Shown: positions 20,981-31,500 of the stretch, piece after piece | Position numbering within the stretch: position 1 is the stretch's first letter | Layout of the letters: the number at the start of each line of letters is the position of its first letter | From: a bacterium | GTDB lineage: Bacteria > Actinomycetota > Acidimicrobiia > Spongiisociales > Spongiisociaceae | Direction: 5' to 3' | NCBI GenBank assembly: GCA_028821235.1 | Contig: JAPPGV010000017.1 | Span: forward strand, 51,636-115,635 | Length of the DNA: 64,000 nt | Notes under the pieces: model-generated | Told to the model about the DNA's origin: nothing | What the model saw: only the letters and a program-made list of their open reading frames with translations | Databases searched by the model: none | Translations under genes and position numbers: made by a program

Positions 20981-21193
20981 CTAGCGGCCGTCCGAGCCCA
21001 TGCGCACGGAGTGTACGAATCGGAGACCGTCCGATTCCTCGAGGTCGAAGATGATCCGCTGGCCCTGGCGGAGCAAACGGAAGACGCTGCCCGCCAGCGA
21101 TCCGGCCCTGAGATAGACCTCGCTCCGGTCGTGGTCCAGTACCACCACTCCGGAGCCGGTGTTCGGGTCGTAGATCTTGACCACGCCTTGCAT
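20981..21193 (-). CDS. Cold-shock-like OB-fold protein
   Basis: 70 residues from the ATG at 21193. The pattern MQGVVKIYDPNTGSGVVVLDHDRSEVYLRAGSL... followed by QGQRIIFDLEE matches the five-strand cold-shock domain, but the aromatic RNP1 (KGFGFI) is degenerate (GSGVVV), so nucleic-acid binding may be altered. The longer frame upstream is antisense to recG and was rejected. It is divergent from recG. Confidence 0.6.
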   Translation of the reverse strand: MQGVVKIYDPNTGSGVVVLDHDRSEVYLRAGSLAGSVFRLLRQGQRIIFDLEESDGLRFVHSVRMGSDGR

Positions 21194-21271
21194 GGGGCGG
21201 CATTCTACCCGGCGGCACCGGAGGGTCCGGAACGTGTGGAATGAGCCCTCCTTGCCGTATTCTTGGCCGGC

Positions 21272-23485
21272 ATGGTGCCCACGCCCGACCAGCTCTCCCC
21301 AGGAGTACCCGCCAGGAGCCTCGCCTACCTGCACGCCGTCGACGTGGGCCGCGTCAAGTGGATCAGGGGCAAGCGGGCCGCCGCGCTGAAGAACTCGGGC
21401 ATACGATCGGTCACCGACCTGCTCCTGCATGCGCCGCGCCGCCACATCGACCGATCCCGCCGGCTGGCCATCGACGAGTTGGCGGTCGGCCAGGAAGCCA
21501 CTGTCATCGGGAGGGTGGAACGGGTCGTGGTGCGGCGGCCCCGCCCGCGGATGGCCATCGTGGAGGCCACCGTCACCGACGGTCACGGGTCGATCAAGGC
21601 GGTGTGGTTCAACCAGGAATACCAGGCCCGGCGCCTGGACCGCGGGATCGAGGTAGCGCTGTCGGGAAGGATCGACCGCTACCGCGGCCGGTTGCAGATC
21701 AACTCGCCGGCGGTGGACGTGCTGGACTCCGGGCCCGACAACCTGGCGGTGGGGCGGGTGGTACCGGTCTACCGGACCGTCGGCTCGATCGGTACAGGAG
21801 TCCTCCGGCTGGCCGTTCACAATGCTCTGCTACGTTCCCGGCCGATTCTCGATCCGCTACCGGCTGACGTCATCGAGCGTCATGATCTCCTTCCCCGGGA
21901 GGAGGCGATCAATTCCATCCACTTCCCGGAGTCGCTGGCAGAGGTGGGCGCTGCCCGGCGCCGGCTGGTGTTCGACGAGTTCTTCCGGCATGAGGTGGCG
22001 CTGGCGATGACGAGGAAGCGCAAGGAGAGCGACTCGGTCGGCATAGCGCACCGGCTTCACCCGGAGCCCGATCTGGTGGAGCGTTTCATCGATGGCCTGC
22101 CGTTCCGGCCCACGGGCGCCCAGCGGCGGGTGATCGACGAGATCGGTGCGGACATGGCGGCGCCGGTGCCGATGCACCGGCTGCTCCACGGCGAAGTCGG
22201 TTCGGGCAAGACCGTCGTGGCGGTCGCGGCGTTGCTGGTGGGTGTCCAGAGCGGGTACCAGGCGGCCATCATGGCGCCCACCGAGGTGCTGGCCGAGCAG
22301 CACTACGAGGGTGTCACCCGGCTCCTCTCCGAGGCGCGCATGGCCCCGCGCTTCTCCGGTCCGCGGTCCCTCTTCGACCCCGCCCACGACGATCCGGACC
22401 GTCCCCGGATCCGGGTGGCGCTTCTGACCGGAAGTCGCGCCGATGCCAACGTACGGGAGCGGCCAGGCCGCGCCGGTCTGCTCGCGGGCATAGCGGCCGG
22501 GGAGGTCGACGTCGTGATCGGCACCCACGCCTTGATCCAGGAGGGGGTGCGTTTCGCGAGGCTGGGTGCGGCCGTGGTGGACGAGCAGCACAGGTTCGGG
22601 GTTCACCAACGGGTGAAGCTCAAGGAGAAGGCGCAGGGGGCTGATCCCGATCTGCTGATCATGACCGCCACCCCCATTCCCCGGACGCTGTCGATGACCC
22701 TGTACGGCGCTCTCGACGTCTCGGCGCTGGACGAGATGCCGGCGGGTCGCAAGCGGATCAAGACGTGGGCCGTTTCCGCGACGGGCGAGGAACTGGAGAG
22801 GGCGCACCAGGCCATCCGGGACGAGGTGGAGAAGGGGCGCCAGGCCTTCGTGGTCTGCCCGCTCGTGGAGGATTCCGACCGGGTGGAGGCCGCGTCGGCG
22901 ATCGCCGAGCACCGGCGGCTGGGCCGGGTGTTCCCGGACCTCCGCCTGGGCCTGCTCCACGGCCAGATGCGGTCCGAGGAGAAGCGGAGCGTGATGGACG
23001 GGTTCCGGTCCGGGGACCTGGACGTGCTCGTCTCGACGACCGTGATCGAGGTCGGCGTGGACGTGCCCAACGCGACCATCATGGTGATCAGGGACGCGGA
23101 CCGGTTCGGTCTGAGCCAGCTCCACCAGCTGCGGGGTCGGGTGGGGCGAGGCGCCCAACCGGCCCAGTGCGTGTTGCTGGCCGATCCCACCACGAAGGAG
23201 GGAGCGGCGCGCATCAGTGCGATGGAGCGCATGTCGGACGGCTACCGGCTTGCCGAGGAGGACCTCAGGATCCGCGGCCACGGTACCGTGTTCGGGGCCC
23301 GGCAGTCGGGCTTCTCGGACCTGCGGATCGCCGACATCCTGGCCGACGTCGCGGAGTTGTCGGCGGCGCGAAAGGAGGCGTTCGACCTGGTGAAGGCGGA
23401 TCCGGGGCTGGAAGGGTATCCCGATGTCCGGGAGGAGGTGAGGGTGCTCCTGGGGGACGAGGTGGAATGGCTGTTCAAGTCGTGA
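21272..23485 (+). CDS. recG: ATP-dependent DNA helicase RecG
   Basis: 737 residues from the ATG at 21272 (a TTG three codons earlier is possible). The N-terminal wedge OB domain (about 55-155) precedes the motor. Walker A is GEVGSGKTVVAVAAL, motif II is VVDEQHRFGVHQR (DEQH), motif III TATPIPRTLSMTLYG, and the second lobe contains STTVIEVGVDVPNA and QLRGRVGRGA. RecG remodels stalled forks and Holliday junctions. It heads a chain of tightly spaced plus-strand genes. Confidence 0.96.
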   Translation: MVPTPDQLSPGVPARSLAYLHAVDVGRVKWIRGKRAAALKNSGIRSVTDLLLHAPRRHIDRSRRLAIDELAVGQEATVIGRVERVVVRRPRPRMAIVEATVTDGHGSIKAVWFNQEYQARRLDRGIEVALSGRIDRYRGRLQINSPAVDVLDSGPDNLAVGRVVPVYRTVGSIGTGVLRLAVHNALLRSRPILDPLPADVIERHDLLPREEAINSIHFPESLAEVGAARRRLVFDEFFRHEVALAMTRKRKESDSVGIAHRLHPEPDLVERFIDGLPFRPTGAQRRVIDEIGADMAAPVPMHRLLHGEVGSGKTVVAVAALLVGVQSGYQAAIMAPTEVLAEQHYEGVTRLLSEARMAPRFSGPRSLFDPAHDDPDRPRIRVALLTGSRADANVRERPGRAGLLAGIAAGEVDVVIGTHALIQEGVRFARLGAAVVDEQHRFGVHQRVKLKEKAQGADPDLLIMTATPIPRTLSMTLYGALDVSALDEMPAGRKRIKTWAVSATGEELERAHQAIRDEVEKGRQAFVVCPLVEDSDRVEAASAIAEHRRLGRVFPDLRLGLLHGQMRSEEKRSVMDGFRSGDLDVLVSTTVIEVGVDVPNATIMVIRDADRFGLSQLHQLRGRVGRGAQPAQCVLLADPTTKEGAARISAMERMSDGYRLAEEDLRIRGHGTVFGARQSGFSDLRIADILADVAELSAARKEAFDLVKADPGLEGYPDVREEVRVLLGDEVEWLFKS

Positions 23486-23498
23486 GCTCGCTCCGGCC

Positions 23499-24071
23499 AT
23501 GAGGATCATCGCCGGTGTCGCGAAAGGAAGGATCCTCAAGGCGCCTTCCGGCTCGGGTACCCGTCCGATGACCGGACGCGCCCGCGAGGCTGTCTTCTCG
23601 TCCATCGCCTCCGCCATCCCCGGTGCCGATGTGCTCGACCTGTACGCCGGGACCGGTTCCCTGGGGCTGGAGGCACTCAGCCGGGGCGCGGCCACAGCGG
23701 TGTTCGTGGAGCGGGATCGAGCTGCCCTGCGGGCCCTGCGGACCAACATCGGAGCGCTGGGACTCGGGGGCGAGGTGGTGGCCGGAAGGGTTGGCGACTA
23801 TCTCACCTCGGCGGCCGCCCGCCATCCGAACGGTCCGCCCGCCCGGTTCACGCTGGTGTTCGTGGATCCTCCCTACGAGCTTCCGATCACACGCGTGGAG
23901 GAGCAACTCGCCGCAGCGGCGCGGCTGCTTCGTGACCGGGGATCATTGGTACTCCATCGGCGGCTGGGCGAGCGCCCGCCCCAAACGGTGGGACTCCGGC
24001 TGGCCCGGACGCGTACCTACGGAACCGCCCGGATTTGGCGCTATCAACAGGTCCGGCCGGTTTCCGGTTAG
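23499..24071 (+). CDS. rsmD: 16S rRNA (guanine(966)-N(2))-methyltransferase
   Basis: 190 residues. Rossmann methyltransferase motif VLDLYAGTGSLGLEALSRGA and the catalytic motif FVDPPYELP are clear, with the N-terminal segment IIAGVAKGRILKAP...TRPMTGRAREAVFS. It methylates G966 of 16S rRNA during small-subunit assembly. It begins 14 bases after recG and is followed by coaD, the usual bacterial pair. Confidence 0.95.
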   Translation: MRIIAGVAKGRILKAPSGSGTRPMTGRAREAVFSSIASAIPGADVLDLYAGTGSLGLEALSRGAATAVFVERDRAALRALRTNIGALGLGGEVVAGRVGDYLTSAAARHPNGPPARFTLVFVDPPYELPITRVEEQLAAAARLLRDRGSLVLHRRLGERPPQTVGLRLARTRTYGTARIWRYQQVRPVSG

Positions 24072-24105
24072 ATTTACCCCCGAAACCGCGAGAAACGGCG
24101 AGGTG

Positions 24106-24588
24106 ATGAGGGTGGCAAAGGCGGTCTGCCCCGGTAGCTTCGATCCGCCCACCAACGGCCACATGGACGTGATCCGGCGAAGCCTGTCCCTGTTCGATAC
24201 GGTGTTGGTGGCGGTCATCCGCAACCTGTCCAAGAGACCCATGTTCTCGTCCGAGGAACGGGTGGAGATGCTCCGCGACCTGCTTGCCGCGGAGCCCAGA
24301 GTTGAGGTGGTCGCGTTTGACGGCTTGCTGGTCGACCTTGCCAAGGCCCGAGGGGTGAACGTGATCGTCAAAGGACTCCGGGCCGTTTCGGACTTCGACT
24401 ACGAGCTCCAGATGGCCCAGATGAACCACGGGCTGTCGGGCATCGATACGGTGTTCATCCCCACCAGCCCGGAACACGCCTACCTCTCCTCCTCGTTGGT
24501 GAAAGAAGTTGGGAGCCTGGGCGGTTCGGTATCCGGCCTGGTTCCCGGACGCGTAGCAGAGCTGATGAAAGAACGGTGGTCAGAATGA
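24106..24588 (+). CDS. coaD: Pantetheine-phosphate adenylyltransferase
   Basis: 160 residues, the usual size. Nucleotidyltransferase motifs: CPGSFDPPTNGHMDVI (TxGH), KGLRAVSDFDYELQMAQMN and the SSSLVKEV segment. It transfers AMP to 4'-phosphopantetheine to form dephospho-CoA, the penultimate step of coenzyme A synthesis. The ATG at 24106 was chosen; the frame is open upstream inside rsmD. Its TGA stop overlaps the next start as ATGA. Confidence 0.95.
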   Translation: MRVAKAVCPGSFDPPTNGHMDVIRRSLSLFDTVLVAVIRNLSKRPMFSSEERVEMLRDLLAAEPRVEVVAFDGLLVDLAKARGVNVIVKGLRAVSDFDYELQMAQMNHGLSGIDTVFIPTSPEHAYLSSSLVKEVGSLGGSVSGLVPGRVAELMKERWSE

Positions 24589-25112
24589 TCGGTGATCATG
24601 AGCCCGAGGTGGGCACGCAAGAGGTGGCCGCCCCCACTTCGCCCCCCGCCACGGTGGGAGAGTTGAACGACCTGATCTCGGAGATGGTGATGGCGATGTC
24701 CGAAGCCAAGGCCATTCCCGGATCGGGCAAGGTTCTGATAGATCGGGAGCAGATGCTCACCGTTCTCGGGCTCCTGGCGGATCGGCTGCCGGATGAGATG
24801 CGGCAGGCCCGATGGATGGTGCGGGAGCGGGATACCTTCATCGCCCGTACCAACGAGAAGGCCCGGGAGGTCATCGAGCGATCTCGCCAGCGGGCCAAGG
24901 AAATGGTGTCGAACACCAACATCATCGCTGAGGCCACCGAGGAGGCCAACATCCTGGTCCGCCGCGCCGAGGACACGTCCCATCGGATCCGGCTGGAGGC
25001 GGAGGACTACGCGGAGGATCGTCTGTCCCGGCTCGAGGACGTGCTGATGAGAGTGCTCGACCAGGTGCGCTCCATGCGGTCCGAACTCCACCAGACCCGC
25101 TCGATCGGGTAG
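24585..25112 (+). CDS. Coiled-coil protein, function unknown (coaD-DUF177 intergenic gene)
   Basis: 175 residues. The ATG at 24585 overlaps the coaD stop (ATGA), which decides the start over a GTG three codons earlier. The middle (about 75-165) is strongly helical and charged, with coiled-coil heptads (RERDTFIARTNEKAREVIERSRQ, then EATEEANILVRRAED), resembling DivIVA-like or ATP-synthase-b-like stalks. No membrane segment. Its place between coaD and the DUF177 gene is often occupied by such a protein in actinobacteria (family memory, not searched). A scaffolding role is only a guess. Confidence 0.7.
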   Translation: MIGDHEPEVGTQEVAAPTSPPATVGELNDLISEMVMAMSEAKAIPGSGKVLIDREQMLTVLGLLADRLPDEMRQARWMVRERDTFIARTNEKAREVIERSRQRAKEMVSNTNIIAEATEEANILVRRAEDTSHRIRLEAEDYAEDRLSRLEDVLMRVLDQVRSMRSELHQTRSIG

Positions 25113-25139
25113 GAGTCCCTTCACCGGGACAGCTTTCCG

Positions 25140-25655
25140 ATGAAGCCTGTGAACACCTTCGTGGTCAACGTCTCCGGTCTGGTCAACCGCCCCGGATCCA
25201 CCCGGCAGGTCACCCTTACCGGGCAGGTGGAGCCGGTGCTGGACCAGGTCGAGGATTGCGGTCCGGTCACGGCGGACCTGCGTCTCGAGGCGATGGCGGG
25301 CGGGGTATGGGTGCGCGGCGCTGCCAGGGCGGAGATGGTGCTCCGTTGCAACCGGTGCCTGGACCCGGTCGGCTTCGATGCCGAGGCTCCGGTACGGCAG
25401 GCCTACGGTGAGGAAGCCCGCGACGACATGCCGGCGATCGGCCAGGAGGGAGACATCGACCTTTCCGGCGTCCTCCACGATGAGCTGTGCCTGTCGGTGC
25501 CGCTGGTACCGCTATGCTCTGAGTCCTGCCGGGGCCTTTGTCCGGTATGCGGCGTCGATCTGAACGAGGGTTCCTGCCAGGGGCACTCCGAGTCTCGGGA
25601 TTCTCCGTTCGCCACGCTGGAAGCCCTGCTGGAGGTCCCGCTCGAGACGGCGTGA
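25140..25655 (+). CDS. YceD/DUF177 family protein
   Basis: 171 residues. The DUF177 pattern includes VLRCNRCLDPV and the Cys cluster CSESCRGLCPVCGVDLNEGSC, followed by FATLEALLE. In bacteria this gene is nearly always directly upstream of rpmF, as here (46-base gap). It is linked to 23S rRNA accumulation and, in plants, to plastid rRNA processing. The eight cysteines suggest metal binding. Confidence 0.9.
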   Translation: MKPVNTFVVNVSGLVNRPGSTRQVTLTGQVEPVLDQVEDCGPVTADLRLEAMAGGVWVRGAARAEMVLRCNRCLDPVGFDAEAPVRQAYGEEARDDMPAIGQEGDIDLSGVLHDELCLSVPLVPLCSESCRGLCPVCGVDLNEGSCQGHSESRDSPFATLEALLEVPLETA

Positions 25656-25701
25656 TCGGTAGAGGGGCGGATGCTCCCGCAAGTGATCCGAGAGGTGTGT
25701 G

Positions 25702-25893
25702 ATGGCAGTACCAAAGAAGAGAATGTCGCGCTCGCGGACCCGCCGCCGGAAGGCGGAGGCTATGAGGATGCGCCCGGTTCGCACCGTCACCTGCGGACGG
25801 TGCGGGAACCCGAAACTGCCGCACCGCGCCTGCACCGGTCCGGGGGGTTGCGGGACCTATCGCGATCGAACGGTGGTGGAAACCTACAGCTGA
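25702..25893 (+). CDS. rpmF: 50S ribosomal protein L32
   Basis: 63 residues from the ATG at 25702 (the GTG just upstream is in frame but would add only one residue). Sequence MAVPKKRMSRSRTRRRKAEA is the L32 start. CGRCGNPKLPHRACTGPGGC supplies four zinc-ligand cysteines, so this is the zinc-binding (C+) form. It is followed 46 bases later by plsX, the classical rpmF-plsX order. Confidence 0.96.
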   Translation: MAVPKKRMSRSRTRRRKAEAMRMRPVRTVTCGRCGNPKLPHRACTGPGGCGTYRDRTVVETYS

Positions 25894-25939
25894 ATCCGGC
25901 ACGGCTGGCGCCGATAGTCCTGGGCGGCGGAAGACCCTC

Positions 25940-26920
25940 TTGGCACGGATAGCTCTTGACGTCATGGGAACGGATCGCGGCCCTGCCGAGATCGTGGCCG
26001 GAGCGATCATGGCCGCCGGCGCGGGAAACGAACTGGTGCTGGTGGGGGACAGGGAGGTCATCGAGCCCGAGTTGACGGCGACCGGTGCCGACCTCGATGT
26101 GGTCCACGCGCCGGATGTGGTGGGGATGGGGGAGGATCCGGCCAGGGCGGTGCGGGACAAGCCGCGCTCCTCGATCATGGTGGCTGCCCGATTGGTGGCT
26201 TCCGGGGACGCCGACGCCCTGGTGTCGGCCGGATCGACCGGGGCGGCCATGACCGCGGCTTCCATCGTCATCGGGCGTCTCGAAGGCATCCAGCGTCCTG
26301 CCATCGCCACACCGATCCCTCGCGCGACCGGGATCCCGACCCTGGTACTCGACGCGGGGGCGAACCTGGAGGTGAAGCCCGCTCATCTGGTCCGGTTCGC
26401 GGTGATGGGCGCGCTGGTGGCCGAGATCGTCTACGGGATCGACCGGCCTCGGGTGGGCTTGCTCAATATCGGGGAGGAGCCTTCCAAGGGTCGTGAGGTG
26501 GAGCGATCCGCCTTCGGCCTGTTGGAGGAGGCCCCGGTGAACTTCGTGGGCAACATCGAGGGAGGGGACATTCCGGGCGACGTCGCCGACGTGGTGGTCA
26601 CCGACGGCTTCACCGGCAACGTGGTGCTGAAGACGATGGAAGGGACGGCCGGGCTGGTCCTCGCGCTGGTCAGCGATGCCTTCGGGCGTCGCCCGGGCGG
26701 CATTCCCGGAGAGATGTTGAGGGTCGTCGAAGAGGTCCGGATGCTGATCGATCCCGAGTTGTGCGCCGGCGGGGCCTATCTCCTCGGGACCAGGTCCGGC
26801 GTGGTGATCGGCCATGGGTCATCGTCACGAAACGCCGTCTTCAACGCCGTCGGGCTGGCGGCCGAAGGTGTCAAGGGCGGTCTGTCCGAACGGATGGAGC
26901 GGGGGCTGGCCCGCTCGTGA
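25940..26920 (+). CDS. plsX: Phosphate acyltransferase PlsX
   Basis: 326 residues from a TTG start (25940) preceded by GGCGGAAG. Typical motifs: RIALDVMGTDRGPAEIV at the N-terminus, SAGSTGAAMTAA, LLNIGEEPSKGREV and NFVGNIEGGDI. PlsX makes acyl-phosphate from acyl-ACP for phosphatidic acid synthesis. Its stop overlaps the rnc start (GTGA), so the two are translationally coupled. Neither acpP nor fabD is here. Confidence 0.93.
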   Translation: MARIALDVMGTDRGPAEIVAGAIMAAGAGNELVLVGDREVIEPELTATGADLDVVHAPDVVGMGEDPARAVRDKPRSSIMVAARLVASGDADALVSAGSTGAAMTAASIVIGRLEGIQRPAIATPIPRATGIPTLVLDAGANLEVKPAHLVRFAVMGALVAEIVYGIDRPRVGLLNIGEEPSKGREVERSAFGLLEEAPVNFVGNIEGGDIPGDVADVVVTDGFTGNVVLKTMEGTAGLVLALVSDAFGRRPGGIPGEMLRVVEEVRMLIDPELCAGGAYLLGTRSGVVIGHGSSSRNAVFNAVGLAAEGVKGGLSERMERGLARS

Positions 26921-27603
26921 CCGGAAGCGGAGGCCTCGAGTCGGCCCTCGGGTACCGCTTCCGCGATCCAGGCCATCTGGACCAGGCCCTGCGTCACCGG
27001 TCATGGGTGGCCGAGACCGGCGAGGGGCCTTCCAACGAGCGACTGGAGTTCCTGGGCGACACCATCCTGCAGCTGGTGGTGACCGACTTCATCTTCCACG
27101 AATACGCATGCCTGTCAGAGGGGCAGATGGCCAAGCTCCGGGCATCGGTGGTCAACCGGGACGTGCTTCACCGGATGGCCGACGGCTTGGGACTGGGCCG
27201 GTTCCTCGCTCTCGACAAGGGCGAGGAGGCAACCGGTGGCCGGAGCAAGCCCTCCATCCTGGCCGATGCGATGGAGGCTGTCATCGGCGCCGTGTATCTC
27301 GATGGCGGACTGGACGTGGCCCGTGATCTGGTCATGCGTATCTGGGAGGAGCGCATCACGACCGAAGCGGAATCACCGGGTAGGAGTGATTACAAGAGCC
27401 GTCTCAACGTGGAGCTGGGTAGTGCCGCGCACGAGGTGCGGTACACCGTCATAGGCGCCGGACCCGACCACGAGAGGCTGTTCACCGCCCGGGTCTCGGT
27501 CGGGGACGACCAGTTGGGGTCGGGATCCGGCCGGTCCAAGCGAGAGGCCGAGCAGTCGGCCGCTCGCCAGGCCCTGAGCAAACTGCGCCACGAGGGTGCC
27601 TGA
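26917..27603 (+). CDS. rnc: Ribonuclease III
   Basis: 228 residues from the GTG at 26917, which overlaps the plsX stop by four bases. The RNase III signature NERLEFLGDTILQ sits near residue 38. The catalytic acidic residues (E and D of LEFLGD; later ADAMEAVIGAVYLDGG) and a C-terminal dsRNA-binding domain (SDYKSRLNVEL...SKREAEQSAARQAL) are all present. It processes rRNA and degrades structured mRNA. The end overlaps mutM by eight bases. Confidence 0.95.
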   Translation: MTGSGGLESALGYRFRDPGHLDQALRHRSWVAETGEGPSNERLEFLGDTILQLVVTDFIFHEYACLSEGQMAKLRASVVNRDVLHRMADGLGLGRFLALDKGEEATGGRSKPSILADAMEAVIGAVYLDGGLDVARDLVMRIWEERITTEAESPGRSDYKSRLNVELGSAAHEVRYTVIGAGPDHERLFTARVSVGDDQLGSGSGRSKREAEQSAARQALSKLRHEGA

Positions 27604-28426
27604 ACTTCCCGAGGTCGAGACCACCCGTCGCGGGCTCGTGCCGGTCCTGGCCAGGCGCACTGTCGTGGCGGTGGAGGCTCTCCATCCCCGGATGCTGCGG
27701 CGCCAACCGGATCCGGTGGACTTCGTGCCCAGGTTGTCGGGCCAGGTGGTGGGTGAGCTGCGCCGCAAGGGCAAGTTCCTGCTCATCGAGGTGGGGGAGG
27801 GCCTCACCTGGGTCTTTCACCTGGGCATGTCGGGCCGGATGTCGGTCACCGCTCGCGAGGCACCCCGGCACCCTCACACGCGGGTGGTGGTGCGGACGGA
27901 TGCCGGCCAGGAGGTCAGGATGGTCGACCCGCGTACCTTCGGCTTCACCGCCGCGCTCACCGCGGACGAGTTGGCCGCGTCGAGCATCGCCCGTCTCGGG
28001 CCCGACGCCCTGACCGCGCTCCCCTCGGCCCGCGAGTTGGCATCGGGGGCGGCGGGCCGTCGCGTGGCCACCAAGACCTTGCTCCTGGACCAGCGCTACC
28101 TGGCCGGACTGGGCAACATCTACGCCGACGAGGTGTTGTTCGCGGCCGCCATCGCCGGCGATCGTCCGGCCGGCTCGCTCAGCCTGGCCGAGGTGGGCGC
28201 CATACGCACTGCCATCGGGCGGGTGCTGGCGGATGGTCTCGAGCACGGGGGGACATCCCTCGACGACCTCGCCTACCTGCTTCCGGACGGAAGGGCCGGG
28301 CGGCACCTCGAGTATCTGTCGGTGTACGGGCGGGAAGGCAAGCCATGCCGGCGCTGTGGCGCCCCGATAGTGAAAGCAAGGATCAACGGCCGGTCCTCGC
28401 ACCGATGCCCGGCCTGCCAGGCCTGA
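27596..28426 (+). CDS. mutM: Formamidopyrimidine-DNA glycosylase
   Basis: 276 residues from the GTG at 27596. After initiator removal the N-terminus is PELPEVETTRRGL, with the catalytic proline and glutamate. The H2TH segment contains DQRYLAGLGNIYADEVLF and the protein ends in a Cys4 zinc finger (CRRCGAPIVKARINGRSSHRCPACQA). It excises oxidised purines (8-oxoguanine, FapyG) and nicks the DNA. rnc-mutM-smc-ftsY is the standard actinobacterial order. Confidence 0.95.
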   Translation: MPELPEVETTRRGLVPVLARRTVVAVEALHPRMLRRQPDPVDFVPRLSGQVVGELRRKGKFLLIEVGEGLTWVFHLGMSGRMSVTAREAPRHPHTRVVVRTDAGQEVRMVDPRTFGFTAALTADELAASSIARLGPDALTALPSARELASGAAGRRVATKTLLLDQRYLAGLGNIYADEVLFAAAIAGDRPAGSLSLAEVGAIRTAIGRVLADGLEHGGTSLDDLAYLLPDGRAGRHLEYLSVYGREGKPCRRCGAPIVKARINGRSSHRCPACQA

Positions 28427-28530
28427 CAACCCGCCACGCGGAGAACCCGCGGCTCTGGTGATGTAGCTGGAACCACAGATTCCCGGAGAACACGGCTAGA
28501 CTCGCCGGGCCGGAATCACATGGATGTGAC

Positions 28531-31500
28531 TTGCGTCTCAAATCGATAAGGCTGCTCGGTTTCAAGTCGTTCGCCGACCGGACCCTCATGGAGTTCGGGA
28601 CCGGCGTTTCGGTGGTGGTCGGACCCAACGGGACCGGCAAGTCGAACATCGTGGACGCGGTGTCTTGGGTGCTGGGCACCCAGTTCACCAGGGCGCTGCG
28701 CGCCGACCAGATGGACGACGTGGTGTTCGCGGGCACGGCGGACCGACCTGCCCACTCGCGTGCCGAAGTCACGCTGGTGATGGACAACTCCGACCGGTCC
28801 GTGCCCCTGAACCTCGACGAGGTCGCCGTCACCCGCCGGCTGTTCAAGGGAGGCACGTCGGAGTACGAGATAAACGGAGCCCCCTGCCGCCTGCTCGACA
28901 TCCAGGAACTGCTCTCGGATAGCGGGTTGGGTAGGCGCCAGCACCTGATCGTGGGCCAGGGCAGACTTGACACCGTCCTGGGAGGCAGCCCGGCACAGCG
29001 GAGGGAGATCATCGAGGATGCGGCCGGGATCCGCAAGCACCGCATCCGGAAGGCGAAGGCCATCCGCCGGCTCGAACAGTCGGATGCGGATGCGGTACGT
29101 CTACGGGACATCGCCGGTGAGATGGAGCGCCGGAAACGACCGTTGCGGAGACAGGCCCGCGACGCCGAACGGTACGAGGAGATGCGCTCCGAGTTGGGCT
29201 CGCTCCGCCTATGGCTCGGTGGGGAGGAATTGCGCGCCCTGGCCCGCAAGAGACAGGAACTGGACCGGGAGCGAACCGACATCGAGCGCCGGGTCGCCCG
29301 CAGCGAGTCCGAACAGGGCCGGATCCGGGAACTGATCGAAGCCACCGAGCACCGATCGGAGAAGTTGGCGGCCGAGTTGGACCGGTCCGGGGAGCAGATT
29401 GCCGATCTGCGGACCGTGGCCGCCCGGCTGGCCGGCGTCGCCCGGGTGTCGCACGAGCGGGCCCGCGGGCGGGCCGAGCAGATCAGCCGGATGGAGGCCG
29501 CCTACCGGCGCTTCACCGACCAGGCCGTCGAGCTGTCCGCCCGGCTGGACGCGGCAACCAACCGGGAGGAGCAGGCTCGTCAGGATGCGGAACGCTGCAG
29601 GGCCGAGCTGCATGTGGCCGAGGAGCGGCTACGGGACATCCCCGCCGATGCAGATCTCCGGGCCGGTAACCGGCCCGCGATCGTGAGGGCGGAACTCAGG
29701 AAGAGCGAGGTTGCGGCCCGCAAGGACGCCGACCGTATCACGGAGTACCTGCGGGCTGCTGACGAGGCTCGCACCCGCCTCGCGCAGCAGTCCCGGCTGG
29801 CCGACCAGCTCGCCCGGGAGGTGGCGTCGGCAGAGGAGCGCCTGGACTCTTCCGGACGGCTGGGTCGGGAGCGCAGCGAGGATCGTCAGAGGACAGAGTC
29901 GGAATGGGCCCGATGCGAGGAGCGTCTGAGGTCGGTCGAGACCCTTCAGGCGGCGGCGCGAGCCCGGCTGGATGCGCTGGAGGCCGCCGGCGGGGCGTCA
30001 TCCCGCACCCGGGACCGGATCAAGATGTCGGATGGAGTGCTCGGTGAGTTGATCGAGCTCCTCGACGTGCCCGAGCGGCTGGTGCGCCCGGTAGCGGCGG
30101 CCCTGGGCGCGTGGGCCGAGGCTCTGGTGGTGGACGGCCCCGAGGCGGTCGGGACGGTGGTTGACGGGATCAAGACCGGGGGGAAGGGGTCCGTTCCCCT
30201 GGTGGTGCCGGAATCCGGTCCGGACGCGTCGGTGGCCCGATCAGTGGCAGACCGGTGGGGCGCGACAAGGCTCCGTGACGAACTCGGGCCGGTAGCCCGA
30301 TCGGGCGTGGGCGCCGGCCTGCTCGGGGACGTCCTGCTGGTGGACAGCTGGAGCCAGGGGTGGAAGATCGTCCGCAACGTGCCGGAAGTCCGGGCGGTCA
30401 CCGCCGAAGGTGACCTGATTACCCGGTTCGGCATCTACCCGACCGATCCGGACTCGGGTTCGCCGGACATGATCGCTGCGGCGCGGCGGGCTGCCGGGAA
30501 GGCGGGTCGGGAGATGGAGGCCGCCCGAGAGGCCGAGGCGCAGGCCAGGGTCCGGATGGAGGCGGCTCGCCGTGATGACGAGTCCGCCCGGGCGGAGGTC
30601 GCCGCGCTGCGCTCCCGGCATGAGGACCTGACCGGCGCTCTCGAGCACAATCGCCGGGCACAGACCGCATCGGCCGAGGAGATTGCCGGCCTGGAAGCGC
30701 GTACGGCAGCAGCCCGCCGATCGGCGGAGCGGAACGAGCGCCGCCTCGAAGAACTGCGGGATCTGGTGGCCGAGGCGGAGAGCGGTGAGGCGGCCGGCCG
30801 TGACTCGACCGAGATACTGGCCGAGCAGCGGTCCTCCGCCGAGAGCCGCTTGGCGGAGGCGCGAGCGGCGCGCGAGGAATCGGTCCGCGCGCTCGGAGCG
30901 GCGGCCGAGAGGCGCCGCTTGCTGGCTGACCGGGTCGACTCGGTCACCCTGCAGCTGGCGGATGGAATCGACACCACGACCGAGCAGGCAGGTCTGGAGC
31001 ATGCCCGCAACATCGAGCACTGGACGCTGCGGGTGGCCGAGGTAGCCCACCACAGGCTGGGAGAGCTCGTCGAGCGCCGTGAGCGGTCGAGGGCGATGGC
31101 CACGGCTTCCGCCGGCGAGGTGAACGCGCTTCGCACCCGGAAGGCGGCCGTCGACCGGGAGCAGGAGTCCGCCCGGAGTCGAATGGGCAGGCTCGAGGTC
31201 GCGGTGGCCGAGGTCGGAGTGCGCGAGGAGTCGGTGGCGGAACGGTTGCGGAGGGACGCGGACTCCACGAAGGAAGCGGCTCTGGCCGCCACCGTGCCAC
31301 CGGAACAGCGACCCGGCGCCGAGCCGCGGGTGGAGGAGCTCACCAGGGCACTGGCCCGCATGGGTCCCGTAAACCGGCTGGCCGCCGAGGAGTACCGGGA
31401 ACTGGACCAGCGATACCGGCGCCTGACCGACCAGATGGCCGACATCGAGCACGCAAGGTCGGAGATCAGGAAGGCGATCGACGCGCTGGACGCCGAGATG